NCBI GenBank assembly: GCA_029216955.1
Contig: JANAVB010044017.1
Location: forward strand, 7,691,580-7,755,579
DNA from: Iris pallida
Taxonomy: Eukaryota; Streptophyta; Magnoliopsida; Asparagales; Iridaceae
Length of the DNA stretch: 64,000 nucleotides
Direction: 5' to 3'
Within the stretch, counting starts at the first letter, position 1. The number at the start of each line of letters is the position of its first letter. The notes under the pieces are model-generated. The model worked only from the letters and a program-made list of their open reading frames with translations. It did no database searches and had not been told where the DNA came from. Positions 20,345 to 31,291 of this stretch are shown in pieces. A program made the translations under genes and the position numbers.

Positions 20345-21400
20345 TATCATGAATATATATGTTGGTGCTTTCTTTACATTGAGAGAGTTGCTCTCAACAT
20401 GCCTTGTAAAAGTTTAGTCCCACATCGTAAATGCACCATGAGTTATCTCAACATATATACTTGGTTGTGTTGTTGAGAGATGCACATGGGGTGGTGACCC
20501 TAAGGAGGGAACCATGTGGGTGATTTTACTAGGATGTAAGAATAAGGCTCCAAGGATTAAGCATTAATGCTTTTGTCATTCTCTTGGATTAATTCTATTT
20601 GGAGCTAAGCCCCAAAGGGGCTTAGCGACTCGGACTCGGACTCGGGCTCGGACTCGGGCTCATGGACTCACACCAGGCTGACTGTGTAGACTACAAGTCA
20701 GTTATGGAAAGACTGATTCAATGCGATTAATTCAGATCCACTTTTTGTGGGATTTAATTCAATCTTTCCATAAGATTTGAATTAATTTCGTTGTCATCTT
20801 TGTGGGATTTAATTCAATCTTTTCATAAGATTTGAATTAATTTCATAGCTATCTTTGTGGGATTTGAATTAATTTCGTTGCCATCTTTGTGGGATTTGAT
20901 TCAATCTTTCCATAAGATTTGAATTAATTTCGTTGCCATCTTTGTGGGACTTAATTCAATCTTTCCATAACTGAAAAGGCGGTTAGGGTTTCCACCCTCT
21001 CTCTATATATACTCTCTTCTGGCCTCCTTTGTGAGGTACTACGAATTTTATAAGTCAGAAAAAAGAGAGAGAGAGGGGGCTGCTGCCGCCATTGCAAGTC
21101 CATCCGAGAAGTCAGAACAGAGGTGACTTCGAGCGTTCCACAAGTTCTTCAACTTGCTGGTTCCTGGAAGCAATTCGTGTGGGGCGAATCTTGCTTTGAG
21201 CAACGGTGTTTTGACACCCCAGCAACTTTTCTTCATCTCATCTTTCTCTACTTTATTGTAACTCGTTCTGTCCCAATTGCAACACGTTTGCAAGGAAGAA
21301 CGAGAGATCTTCTCTTCTCTATTTCCCTCCTTCATATTATAATCTGGCTATTTGGTTTTTTGCATCATCGTAGATCTTGAGTTTGATCACTGCAAAATTT
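20345..21400 (+). repeat. Copia-type LTR candidate with U3 repeats and TATA box
   Basis: The sequence has GTCCCACATCG (20419), a tandem array (20737-20968), then CTCTCTCTATATATACTCTC (about 21000-21017) as a TATA box and a GAGAGAGAGAGGGGGCTGCTGCC leader. That layout is typical of plant Copia LTRs. The start and end are uncertain, no internal coding region follows, and it may be a solo LTR. Confidence 0.5.
20737..20968. repeat. Tandem array of ~55-bp dyad units
   Basis: About four to five units begin TTTGTGGGATT(T/C)AATTC, one of them shortened. Each full unit holds the near-palindrome TTAATTCAATCTTTCCAT followed by AAGATTTGAATTAA. The array ends about 35 bases before the TATA box, where U3 enhancers usually lie. 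Confidence 0.85.
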
Positions 21401-21462
21401 TTTTTGTGACATCTCAGATCTCGATTGCATCAGTTTTCCATCTTTGGTCAAGTTCCGGAACT

Positions 21463-21465
<3 letters not shown>

Positions 21466-21527
<62 letters not shown>
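21466..21527. repeat. (TA)n microsatellite
   Basis: About 31 TA dinucleotides without a break. Confidence 0.95.
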
Positions 21528-21530
<3 letters not shown>

Positions 21531-22398
21531 CCACCAATGATTGCGGGATCGATAGTAGGTTGTAGATTGATTCTTGATTGGAAGATTCATTGTCACGTTT
21601 TTCATAATGAACATAATTTAATTTATATTTATTGCCGACACGTTTAAACTACGTGTCACGTTGTCGCGGAACCTCTACCCGTCAGAAGAAGTCGCAGCCA
21701 TGAACGAATGTTCCAAAAGATTGCATTAGCTTTACTTGCCATCTACCTATTACTATGAATGGCTTCACTTTCACGTGCTAAAACAAGAATCCTTGACACC
21801 ACCAATAATTAAAAAAAAAAGAAAAGAAAAAAAAAAGGCACTTCAACTATGAGACTGTTTGGTTACTGGTAACTATGTTCCAGGGTGCCTCGTTGCCCGC
21901 TCCTGGCGTTACTGTACTGGCCTGCAGCCATATGGCACGTTGCCATTGGCATCCAGTCTAAGTTGGACCTTGTCAGCAGGGAGACTTGCTAGCGGGGGAC
22001 TAATGACTGGCTGCCACGTGGGTATGGACCAACACAGTTACCCCTCGGAACAGGCCAAATATTATTTCGAAGTGTCTTACAAGTGGCCTTTTTGTAAGTG
22101 TGTTGAAACTAAACTTACTTCACGCGTTTGGATGGTTGTAAGGCCGCTTTTGGTTCACAGACTTAAGAAAATAGGAAAAAAAATCTTGTTCTTTTCCTTT
22201 GATTGGAAGCCACAAACTTGGGAAACATTTTCATTACTGTAAAAAAATGAGAAAAAATGGTTCCTCTTAGAACCCATGGGATTCATGTTCCCTCCTCTTT
22301 TCCCACTATTTATTACCAAAAGTAGTCATGTGTTATTGTTTATTTTACCAATGAACTCTTCCAATTATGTTAACTATAATTATGTTGACATATGATAT
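21528..22398. other. Unassigned stretch
   Basis: It contains a poly-A-rich patch at 21810-21838 and an ORF of 127 codons (21859-22242) with no recognised motif and an ordinary base mix. No gene supported. Confidence 0.25.
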
Positions 22399-22406
22399 TA
22401 TTAGAA

Positions 22407-22727
22407 CAGGGCCGGCCCTGAGTTCATGGGGGTCCTAGGCAAACTTTTAAAATGAGGCCCATATATATAATATAAAAAAATTGAACTAAAAGTAAAATTT
22501 TAAAAATATTGAAGGCAAGAATTGAACCCAAGACCTCTTGTGTACAAGTTTAACATACTGACACTACACCACAATTGTTTTGTGATAATATAGGATCATG
22601 TTATGTATTAATTATATATTCAATACAAGATTACAAATATATATATATATTAAAAAACAATTTGGCCGCCAAATTTTATGGGGCCCTGGGCGGTCGTCCT
22701 GGCTGTCCTGGGCTAAGGCCGGCCCTG
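22407..22727. mobile_element. Small non-autonomous hAT element (321 bp)
   Basis: The ends are CAGGGCCGGCC and GGCCGGCCCTG, a perfect 11-bp inverted repeat, flanked by the perfect 8-bp direct repeat TATTAGAA (22399-22406 and 22728-22735), the target size of hAT transposons. The inside is non-coding. A second CCTGGGCGGTCGTCCTGG/CCTGGGC repeat lies near the right end. Confidence 0.93.
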
Positions 22728-22735
22728 TATTAGAA

Positions 22736-23535
22736 TATTGATATATATTTTCTTTTCTTTCCTGCACCAACCAAATACTGGACGAAAAATCAAATTGTAT
22801 TTTTCAAATGTTTTTTTGGTTTTACCAAACACATGAAAGAAAATCTGACATGAAGCCTACTTTTTCAACCCCGAAAAAATACAAGGAAATTGATTTCCCT
22901 TACGTGAACCAAACGAGACATAAGTGTATTGAACAGTACAATTTTAATGTATCTGCTTTCAAGATAAGTCAACTTTATTGGCTAGTTATTGCAAGTCCAT
23001 TGAAAATGGAGAATTTGATTGCAAATGGAGAGTTTATAATTTACAATAGAAAATAAGTGAAACACGTTGCAATTAAGTGAAGAGTTTTGTTGCTATATTT
23101 TATTTATTAATTCAATTGAATTAATTTAATTGTTAATTAATAGATTTTTGTTAAAAAAAGTTTCGCTGAATAATAACACACTTTTAGAATATGCTATTAA
23201 TTAAATTTTAGTTAATTAAGAATATTTTAGTAATATTTTTTTTTAATCAATATATTCAATTTTTTTTTGTTAAATAATTTATTTTTTAATTAAATATGAA
23301 TTAATATATTTGATAATTAATATCAATTAACATATTTTGTTAACTAAATTTTGATAGTTAATGCTTTTTTAAATAATTTATTTCATTATTTTTTCTAATT
23401 ATTTGTTAATTGTTCATTAATTTTATTTCTTACTCCGCTTTCAATCCCTACTCTCACTTTCATGTTCCCATACAAAGATTGGTACTCCAAACTTTCAATT
23501 TCAGTTTCCACTATCATGTTGCCATCCAAATAAAA
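22736..23535. other. AT-rich stretch without genes
   Basis: Strongly AT-rich, with repeated AATTAAT and TTAATTAA words (23090-23420). No motif or long open frame. Confidence 0.4.
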
Positions 23536-23538
23536 TTA

Positions 23539-23830
23539 GGGTGCGTTTGATTGCAAGGTGGAAAATACGTGGAAAAAAAATTAATTTCGTGGAGTTATTT
23601 TACTAGGAAAATAATTCCATGGAATTCTAAATTTTCCATAATGGCGGTGTTTGATTGCAATTATTTTCTTGTGGAAAATCAAACAAAATTTCATGGAAAA
23701 ACTAATTTGGGTGTTTGATTGGCATTATTTTCCACAGAAATTGGTCATTTTATCTTGGAAAATGCTATTTTGCTGTTTGATTGCACTTTTTTCCATGGTA
23801 AATGTTCATTTTCCACATCTACAAATGCTC
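23539..23830. repeat. Reiterated terminal motif at Harbinger left end
   Basis: The word G(C/T)GTTTGATTG(C/G) recurs at about 23542, 23645, 23710 and 23772. Each copy is followed by a GGAAAA/TTTTCC-rich stretch like that next to the true end. The right end shows a single copy plus TGGAAAATTTTTCCATGG palindromes. Confidence 0.8.
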
Positions 23831-24083
23831 AATTCAACAATTTTAAAACGAGATAAAGATATACACTTTATAATTCGGACAAACTTAGAACACGAGACAT
23901 TCAAAATGACAACAACAATAATTCCAAATCAATCCATCACAAATCTACACAATTATCTACAAACACATGTATCATAAAGGTTCAAGTTCAAAATGACAAT
24001 ACAACAATAACCGCACATTAGTCCATCACAAATCTCCACAATCATCAACAAACATATGTATCATATAGGTACAAATTTGTTAA
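23831..24083. other. Harbinger 3' non-coding region with ~80-bp duplication
   Basis: The words CAATCCATCACAAATCTACACAATTATC and ACACATGTATCATAAAGGT recur with small changes about 80 bases further on (about 23930-24070). Downstream of the Myb/SANT gene. Confidence 0.5.
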
Positions 24084-26248
24084 CTAGTCATTCCTTAGCC
24101 AAATTAAAAAATACCCAATGCATCCATCATCGGGACGGATCTCGTCCAAGCTTACGGTAGACCCATAGTCGTCGGAACACCACATCTGTAATCTCAAGAA
24201 AGAACTTTCCCATTTTTTCGTCCCCCTTAAATACTCCATCAAATCTATTATGTCTCCTTGATCAATGTCCATCTCTTTTAGCCTTTCCAAGAGTGCTTGT
24301 CCATTCATATAGTTTTGTGATGCTTGTTTGTCGAAAGCAACGGCTTGTTTGTCGAAAGCAACGACGATCATCTCGGAGGACTTCCTATCTTTGCAAGGGC
24401 CAATGCAGCATCTTTCATTGGTTTTATATGCTTTCGTCGTTGTGAAGAACCCCCTTGAACCGACCGTTGTGGATGCGCATTTGTTGAAAGACTTGGTTGT
24501 GTTTCCTCCATATCATTTTCGCCCTCCAAGTCATCCACGGGTTCGATAATCAAAGGAAAATCATTACCCGAAATTGCTCGATCACCAGTCGCAGCGTCGT
24601 TACCAAAGACCGTAAGCAAATCATAGTACCTGGGGCATATTTTTCCTTTCATCTTTGCTCCATCAGGTTTTTCCTGAAAGTAGACATTCAAGAACCAAAG
24701 TTAAAAATCTAACAAAATGATAAGCATGCTTCATAACTAGCTGAGAACCAAATATCATTTTTTTCCCTAACAATACCCATATATATGCAAGTAAATGAGG
24801 AAGCTATTGACAGGAGGCCTGTGCATATAATCTGTAATACTTTGAAATAGATTAAGTACATAAATTTAGAAAATAAAACATACTTACAACTGGATTCGAC
24901 CAAAAGGTCAAGATTACCTGAACTCTGGCAGCAACTCTAAACACCACTAAAACATCGAATTAACTTGCAATAATCATGTGATCACCTAAAAAGAAATTCT
25001 ACCTAACCACACAAACGATAATTAACCAACTGCATAATTGCTCTACTGGATATGCATCCTATTTACTGATGCTATGGAGTATGGACTGAGCTAAGATGTG
25101 TATCAGTCATAGGACTGATACATTGCAAATTCAGGACACTCTTAAGATGCAGGAACAAGACATTATGATGAGAGATGGGGACTGATACACAAAATCCCAA
25201 CCTCAAACCAAAAGACAGTCCCATACTACCTTACTGATACCATATACATCAATATGGACTGATACACAATGTGTTCAAAGGGACTGAATGTAAAGAAGGT
25301 AAGGAACTGAACAATATTGAAGTAGGGATGATCAAGAGTAGAAATGAAGATATGATAATGCCAAAACCATTTCTCTCCACTGAAAACTGATACATTGACC
25401 CAACTATAGGTAAATCTGAACATTTAAGTTTAAGGATGACTGAACTCTATACAAGCAGTGGACTGAACTCAAAGTTAAACACTCCTATATTCCCTGTCAA
25501 TTTGACAGTTAACTGCGGGTACAAGAAACACACATGCACTGACACAGGTCCTCATCTTGCAGCCAACCTATCTATCTATATACTTTACTATGATTTATAT
25601 ATATTATATGAGACACACTGTCACACAAGTTACAAAGGAAATCCCAATACCCACACTAACTCTTCTATGCTACTGTCATTAGAATGAGAGCACACATATA
25701 CAATCCACTGTCATGTGGACAGTCCATGCATATATCCATCCAGTTCAGTCCCTAGTGTCTACCTACAACCATTCATTCAATGTCCAGAGACAAAAAAGCA
25801 ACAGATGTTTTACCTTAATATATGTCTCCCAAGTGATGGGATCGGCTGAAACTCGTTCGCTAGGGTCTAATCCAAAGCCACTAATTTTGAACAATTCTGT
25901 GATGTCATCACATTCCTTTTTTAACGTCTTTAATCTACCCCTCACATTGTCAACAGAAACAGAAATATGACATGCTTCCCTCACTTTCTCTATAACCTGT
26001 AGTTGAACATCAAATACATCAATTATACATTCACATACTCACATTTTAAATATTATTGAAAGTAAGAAAACAATAGCGTTTTAACCTTTGTAAACTCCTT
26101 GGACTTGAACCCCTTTTCGGTTCGTTATGGTCCGGCCAACACTATCTCAAGAAGACCATTGATTAGCACTTGATCCATATTTTTACTCCACCTTACTTGC
26201 TTCCTCGGATTATTTTTGACTTGGGGTCCAACTTGTTGGCTTGCCATA
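24084..26248 (-). pseudogene. Harbinger Myb/SANT-like DNA-binding protein gene
   Basis: The minus-strand start is at 26248 (MASQQVGPQVKNNPRKQ), then VRWSKNMDQVLINGLLEIV, the first helix of a Myb/SANT-like domain, and KGFKSKEFTK. A second exon (about 25984-25800) reads VRGRLKTLKKECDDI and SADPITWETYI. A third (about 24690-24084) reads PRYYDLLTVFGNDAATGDRA and a Ser/Arg-rich linker. In PIF/Harbinger elements this protein binds the ends and helps bring in the transposase. A stop (TAA) interrupts exon 1 after VLAGP. A 20-base tandem duplication (CTTGTTTGTCGAAAGCAACG at about 24326-24365) goes with a frame change in the last exon. Confidence 0.75.
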
Positions 26249-27242
26249 TTAATTGTTATAACATAACCAATCTGAATAAATAATGCAGGTCACAGACTAA
26301 ACTCCAACATAAACTAAACTCTAACATAATACTGTAGGTAAATTGAAGAGACTGTTATAACATAAACTAAAATCCAACATAATACTGCAGATAAATTGAA
26401 CAGAATAAACATAATACTGTAGATAAAAATTGGAGTCCAATTTATTTCTAATTTCAAGGGCATTCTGAACAGAATAAATATAATACTGCAGAAAACAATG
26501 TTCAATGCTACCTCATTTTTATTTCTTTCCTGCATGTGCTGCATATTAATTTTCTGCAATCTCTTTCAACTTAGCTCTTCTAATATGAGTATTGTTTAAG
26601 AGACAACTCACATCATAAAAATGTCCAATGCTATTGAACACATCTCACATCATAAAAATGGCCAACATAATACTGAAGGTAAATTTCAGCTTCCCAATTA
26701 ATATAGTATGCATTGTTCGGACAATTAATATCAAAAATGCAAGTTCACATTTCAGCTTCCTTGATTCCTAACATATCCCAATTTTATAAGAACATATCAC
26801 ATTTCAGCTTCCTTGATTCCTAACATATCACATTTCAGAATGGAAACATCTGTTAAACCTTTTATTTCTGGCAGTGAGAGACTTTCAATTTGATAAGAAC
26901 ATTTCCTGACAAAACACATCTATTATGATATAATTGCATTGAAATAGTACATACATCGACATTCTAACAAAACACAACTAAACTCCAATTTTCTGAAAAT
27001 TGGAGTCCAAATGATGCAGGTAAAACATATGAAAAGAGTCCAATTTTGATGCAAAGGCACATAAAGGAATCCAACATGATAAGTACAACATTACATGAAA
27101 CTATTTCATTCCCAATATTTCATTCCCAATATTGCAAGGGACAAACTAAAATCCAACTAAAGCAGCAACTAAAATAGGTGATAAAATATGAAGATACTAT
27201 AAAATAGGTGATAAAACATGTCTCAAACAAGTACTATAATGT
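26249..27242. other. Harbinger inter-gene spacer with short repeats
   Basis: AT-rich. The phrase ACATAA(A)CTAAAxTCxAACATAATACTG recurs three or four times between 26300 and 26500. CACATTTCAGCTTCCTTGATTCCTAACATATC is duplicated at about 26750 and 26802. The ORF at 26314-26559 lies in this repeat and is not credible. No gene. Confidence 0.45.
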
Positions 27243-28593
27243 TCAATCAATTGGCACATAAGTATTGGGATTATAATCATCCCACATATCATTAGCGATC
27301 GTAGCATTCTTATTGGTCCACGCAGCTTCAGGTGTGACAGTGATGTGGGTATTGTCGAGGGCACCTTCGGGTACATCGATATGTGGAGGGTTAACTTCAT
27401 CTTCACCTTCACTTTCGAAATTATCACCTTCTGTAGATTCATCATAGAGATCATCATTGTCATCAACCCGTAAAAAGTTATGCAAGGCACAACATGCAAG
27501 AACTATCTTTGCTTGCGTGTCAATATCGTGGAACGGTTGGTGTCTAAGATAAGCAAATCTTTTCTTCAACAAGCCCATCGTCCTCTCAACAACATTACGG
27601 AGAGATGAGTGACGAAAGTTAAACAACTCTCTGCTATTTTGAGGAAGAAGCCCCACAATATCTCTACGATGATAACGTGTACTCCGATACGGTGTGATGA
27701 ATCCTGGAACCAAGGGGAACCCCGCATCGGCAAGATAGTATTTACCTATTATTAGAAATAACCATTAATGCATCTATATGTTAATGTTTAAGTTGTTAAA
27801 TTTATGAACAATCACTGGATGTAAAGCATACCAATTGGAACCGTTAGTCTATGTCCATGCCGTAAAACTGCACTCCTCAACAAACGACCATCATGCGCAG
27901 ACCCCTCCCAGCCAGCAAGTAAGTAGGTAAACTTCATATCAAATGTGCATGCCACCAAAACGTTTTGAGATATTATTTGTTTTCTATTCTGATACCTAGG
28001 GTGTTCATGCACCGACACGTTTGCAGCAATGTGAGTACCGTCGATGGCACCTACAACATCCTATAAAAACAAAAACTATTTTCTATTAATTTTAACTAAA
28101 AATAGAAACATAACTTTCTAATAGTAAATAAACATTGCACCTGAAAGTAATGGTACTAGCCTTCGTCACCCTTATCGTAGGAGGAGTTCTGGGCAGTGGC
28201 GTTGATGACGACATCCCTATAGAGTGTAAGACATGCATTTAGCACCCTATGGAAATAGTGGCTCACAGTTTGGCTAGACCTGAAAAAGGTGTAAACCCCC
28301 ATCCTGCTACGATGGTCATGGCCAACTGTGCTTAAAAACATAGCCACTTGTTCTTCAACTCGCACAAACCGGCTATCGGCTAAACCGTAACCACGTAAGC
28401 GACCACATAATCGTTGGAATGCACCAATTTTCATCCGAAGCATCTCATGGCATACCCTGTCACTCAAGCCGAACATTCGATTCAATGTAATCTCTCTCTC
28501 AGCTCTAAAATTACGATGAGGGTGCCTTGTGAGACGTCGGGTAAAATAATGGTTCATCATAGTACTATAGATCGCCACTGCTTGCATCATCAT
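27243..28593 (-). pseudogene. PIF/Harbinger transposase (DDE_Tnp_4), one premature stop
   Basis: Minus strand, three exons. The first (28593-about 28143) has the DUF8040-like part (EEQVAMFLSTVGHD, FFRSSQTVSHYFHRVL) and ends YHYFQ. The second (about 28067-27834) has VVGAIDGTHIAANVS and GSAHDGRLL. The third (about 27746-27243) has YYLADAGFPLVPGFITPYR, NVVERTMGLLKKRF and CCALHNFLR. The candidate catalytic Asp, Asp and Glu lie in AIDGTH, AHDGR and VVERT. The intron borders GTGCAATG/TTATAG and GTATGC/ATAATAG fit. A TAG stands just before YHYFQ in exon 1, so the gene is probably dead. The acidic C-terminal tail (EGDNFESEGEDE) looks intact. Confidence 0.9.
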
Positions 28594-28619
28594 CGTCTAA
28601 AACACAGCGACAAGTTTTA

Positions 28620-29000
28620 TTTGCCTCGGTACTCTCGCCATTCTAACACTAAAAATTAGAGTTAATAGCAAGTCAAAATTATAACGATATAACAAGCCTG
28701 ATGAATCAACAAGTTGAAGCCAACAGTGCCTCATTTGATACATGCAGCCAAGAAACAACTATCAGACATAAGGCTTCAACTTGGTCTGTTTTATATCTCT
28801 ACAAAGTTCAACTTGGTCTGTTGTGTCATGTTGTGTCAACCAAGTGTTTGAGTGCCTCATTTGATACAATGAAGCAAATAATTTTCCTCAAACCATTTGT
28901 TGTAATGAAGCAAATAATTTTATACAAATCACACCATTATTTGCTGCAATGAAGCAAATAATTTTCCTCAAACCATTATAACGATGCTACAAAGGAGCAT
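28620..29000. other. Harbinger 5' non-coding region with short repeats
   Basis: The words AATGAAGCAAATAATTTTCCTCAAACCA and GTGCCTCATTTGATACA each recur (28728-28980). This is probably promoter or leader sequence for the transposase, but no TATA box is certain. Confidence 0.4.
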
Positions 29001-29011
29001 CGTGTCATGTT

Positions 29012-29135
29012 GCTTTGGGGAGTCGAGATCCGGTCGAGGAGTCGAGATCCGGTCGTGTCCAGTTGGACGCAACCGAGGAGTCGAGATCCGATCGTGTCGA
29101 GATCTGGTCGTGTCAAGATCCGTTCGACACAACAA
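29012..29135. repeat. GC-richer minisatellite near Harbinger right end
   Basis: Units of the form GAGTCGAGATCCGGTCG(TGTC) occur about five or six times with changes. It lies about 120 bases inside the right TIR and stands out in an AT-rich element. Confidence 0.8.
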
Positions 29136-29256
29136 TAGGATCCCCAAATCTCGATAGGGGAGATTGGTGGAAAATTTGTGATAGAAAATTTTTCCATGGA
29201 AAATTTGTGATGGAAAATTTTTCCATGGAAAAAAAGCCCAATCAAACACAGCCTAA

Positions 29257-29690
29257 CTATATTCATATATCTAAATCTAATATCTCAAAGATAGAAATTC
29301 ATTAAGCCTAAAATTTAAATTCAATAACCTTTTTAATCTACTTCTCCCAACATATCTATACATAATATAAATATTTTTCTCAAACGGATTGTTCATCTTT
29401 CATAACCTTCTTGATATCCAATAATCCTTCAACTAGTTTAGTATATCTCAATTTATATTCCTAGTTATTATGGAAGTCAATTCTCACAGCATCAAAATAA
29501 AACGCTCACTCCATATTTGTTTAACTTATTTATTCTTCGGATCCTCTTTTTTTTTTGCAAAGTCTAGTTACCATCGTTTGTATTCATCCTATCAATTCAA
29601 AACTCACATTTCAACTTATGTCCAATCTCGTAATTGCATAATCTACTATAATGTGCATCTCCTCTATGAGGTTTTCCTAATCTAGCCTCG
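29257..29690. other. AT-rich junction stretch
   Basis: It lies between the Harbinger end and the recognisable LARD relic. It may be the far end of the relic's internal region. The 71-codon ORF at 29470-29685 has no recognised motif. Confidence 0.3.
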
Positions 29691-31291
29691 TATAACTGAA
29701 GGGTGTCAAGATCAAATTTTATCTTCGCACAAGGGAATTATAAGAAACAAGATTTGCATAAATCGCGGAGGTATAAAAACAATTTCAGAGGGTGAAGCAA
29801 ACAATTTGGTAGGAAAATATGGTTAGGCTTAATAATTGTGGTAGGGTTTAGGTAATAAATAAGGGTCATTATTTACGGCATGAAGAGTATAAGATGTTAT
29901 GGGTCTAAGTAAATCAAGATAAGGCACAAAAATAAAAGGAAAATGGTTAAGCAATCAAGATAAACCCCAAAGTTAAGCATATTAAGGAATCAAGTAGATC
30001 AGCCTAAAATAGGTTAGAGTCTCGTGAGGCATGGTTCTCATAGAGAAGATAGTCTTCTAGGTTAGGGTACGGTCAAGAGAAACGATTCAGATATTTTTCA
30101 AATTTTAAACGATTAGAAGATGATGATAGTAGATATAGAATTTGTAGGGAAGGGTGAGTAACTCGAGATGAAGATATAGTCGCATGGCTTGGTGGATGAC
30201 TAACTACACTTGTATATACAACTATCTTGGCCATAGGTGAAATGTATAGTACCTCTATCTCATTAGGGTGACCTCGTGTCTATCTTGGTTGCCTATCCAT
30301 ATAAACCTAAATTCCCAAATTCGATCTTCCATAAAAATTCTCAATATGATTCTCAAAATAGTCTACCAAACGTTCTAATCATTTTAGGTCATCAAGCCCA
30401 ATCATAACTTAAGGTTTCAAACTCTCTAATCGATCTCGAAATACATTCTTATCATACCACACATTTTTTTTCCAAATGCATTTCAAAGTTCAAAATAACT
30501 TCCACATTCTCTAGTCGACTAAGGTCGTCTAACAAAATCATAACTTCAAAGTTTCAAAATCTTAAATAAATCTCGAGATAAACCTTTATTATATCACTTT
30601 AATAAATTTTTCACAAAATCATAATATTATCAATCCAAACTTTAAACTCAAGATTTAGATAATCTTATAAATCGTGCATCCAACGACAAAATTTAAAAAT
30701 TTAAAATCTTTCTCAATCAATTTCATATCCCTCAAAGGTGTATAGCTATAACCCAATAAATCATAAATATTTTTCAAAAACCTTCAATAATCAAAAATCC
30801 AGAAATCAAATTATTTTTCCAATCTTCTATAGATTCTATCGATCCTCTTGTGAGTACCACATGATAGTCTCAAAATAAAATCTTATTTATCACTACTACC
30901 CAACTTAGAATTAACTAATCCTTAACATTATATTTTTTTAGAAAAATATGGTAGTTTGATCCTCGATGGATATAATGCTTTTATACTCAAATAGAACCTC
31001 TAATGCGTACTATTTGTCAAGGTAAACCTTCTAGCCATATTTTTGACCCATGAGCATATACTAGTGTAGTCATCTTCCTAACCATTATTAAGCATGAGAA
31101 ATAAGAATTCACTGTAAAAAGGGATCAAGCATGATGCAAATCAAGGAAGTAGAACGGAAGATCGAAAAATGGAGTCAAGGAATGAGATCAAGCACGTGGA
31201 TGATATCCTAAAATCTAATCCTATGTGCAGGCCCATTCGGTACAGTAATATAACAAAAACGACAAACTGATCTGCATGGGCCACCACAAAA
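29691..31291 (-). mobile_element. LARD internal region, minus-strand relic
   Basis: Read on the minus strand it matches the internal region of the LARD at 55391 onward. The first bases are GTGGTGGCCCATGCAGATCAG; then come GAATTCTTATTTCTCATGC, GGAAGATGACTACAC and GATAGGCAACCAAGATAG, in the same order. It has no coding capacity, like its relative. Confidence 0.8.

Larger units (their letters stand above)
23539..29253 (-). mobile_element. PIF/Harbinger DNA transposon
   Basis: The left end GGGTGCGTTTGATTG and the right end (reversed) GGCTGTGTTTGATTG form an imperfect terminal inverted repeat. The flanking trinucleotides are TTA and TAA, close to the usual 3-bp TTA/TAA duplication but not identical, so one base may have changed. 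Inside are the two genes expected of the superfamily, a DDE transposase and a Myb/SANT-like protein, both on the minus strand. About 5.7 kb. Confidence 0.85.

Noticed and set aside
20737..20968. CRISPR-like array of regular repeats
   Set aside because: Units are contiguous tandem copies without unique spacers, in a plant LTR beside a TATA box.
21859..22242. 127-codon ORF as a possible host gene
   Set aside because: No recognised motif, no splice or promoter support, and flanked by repeats.
22510..22560. tRNA-like text (GAATTGAACCCAAGACCTC) suggesting a SINE or tRNA gene
   Set aside because: It lies inside the hAT element with perfect TIR and TSD. No A box at the right distance and no cloverleaf.
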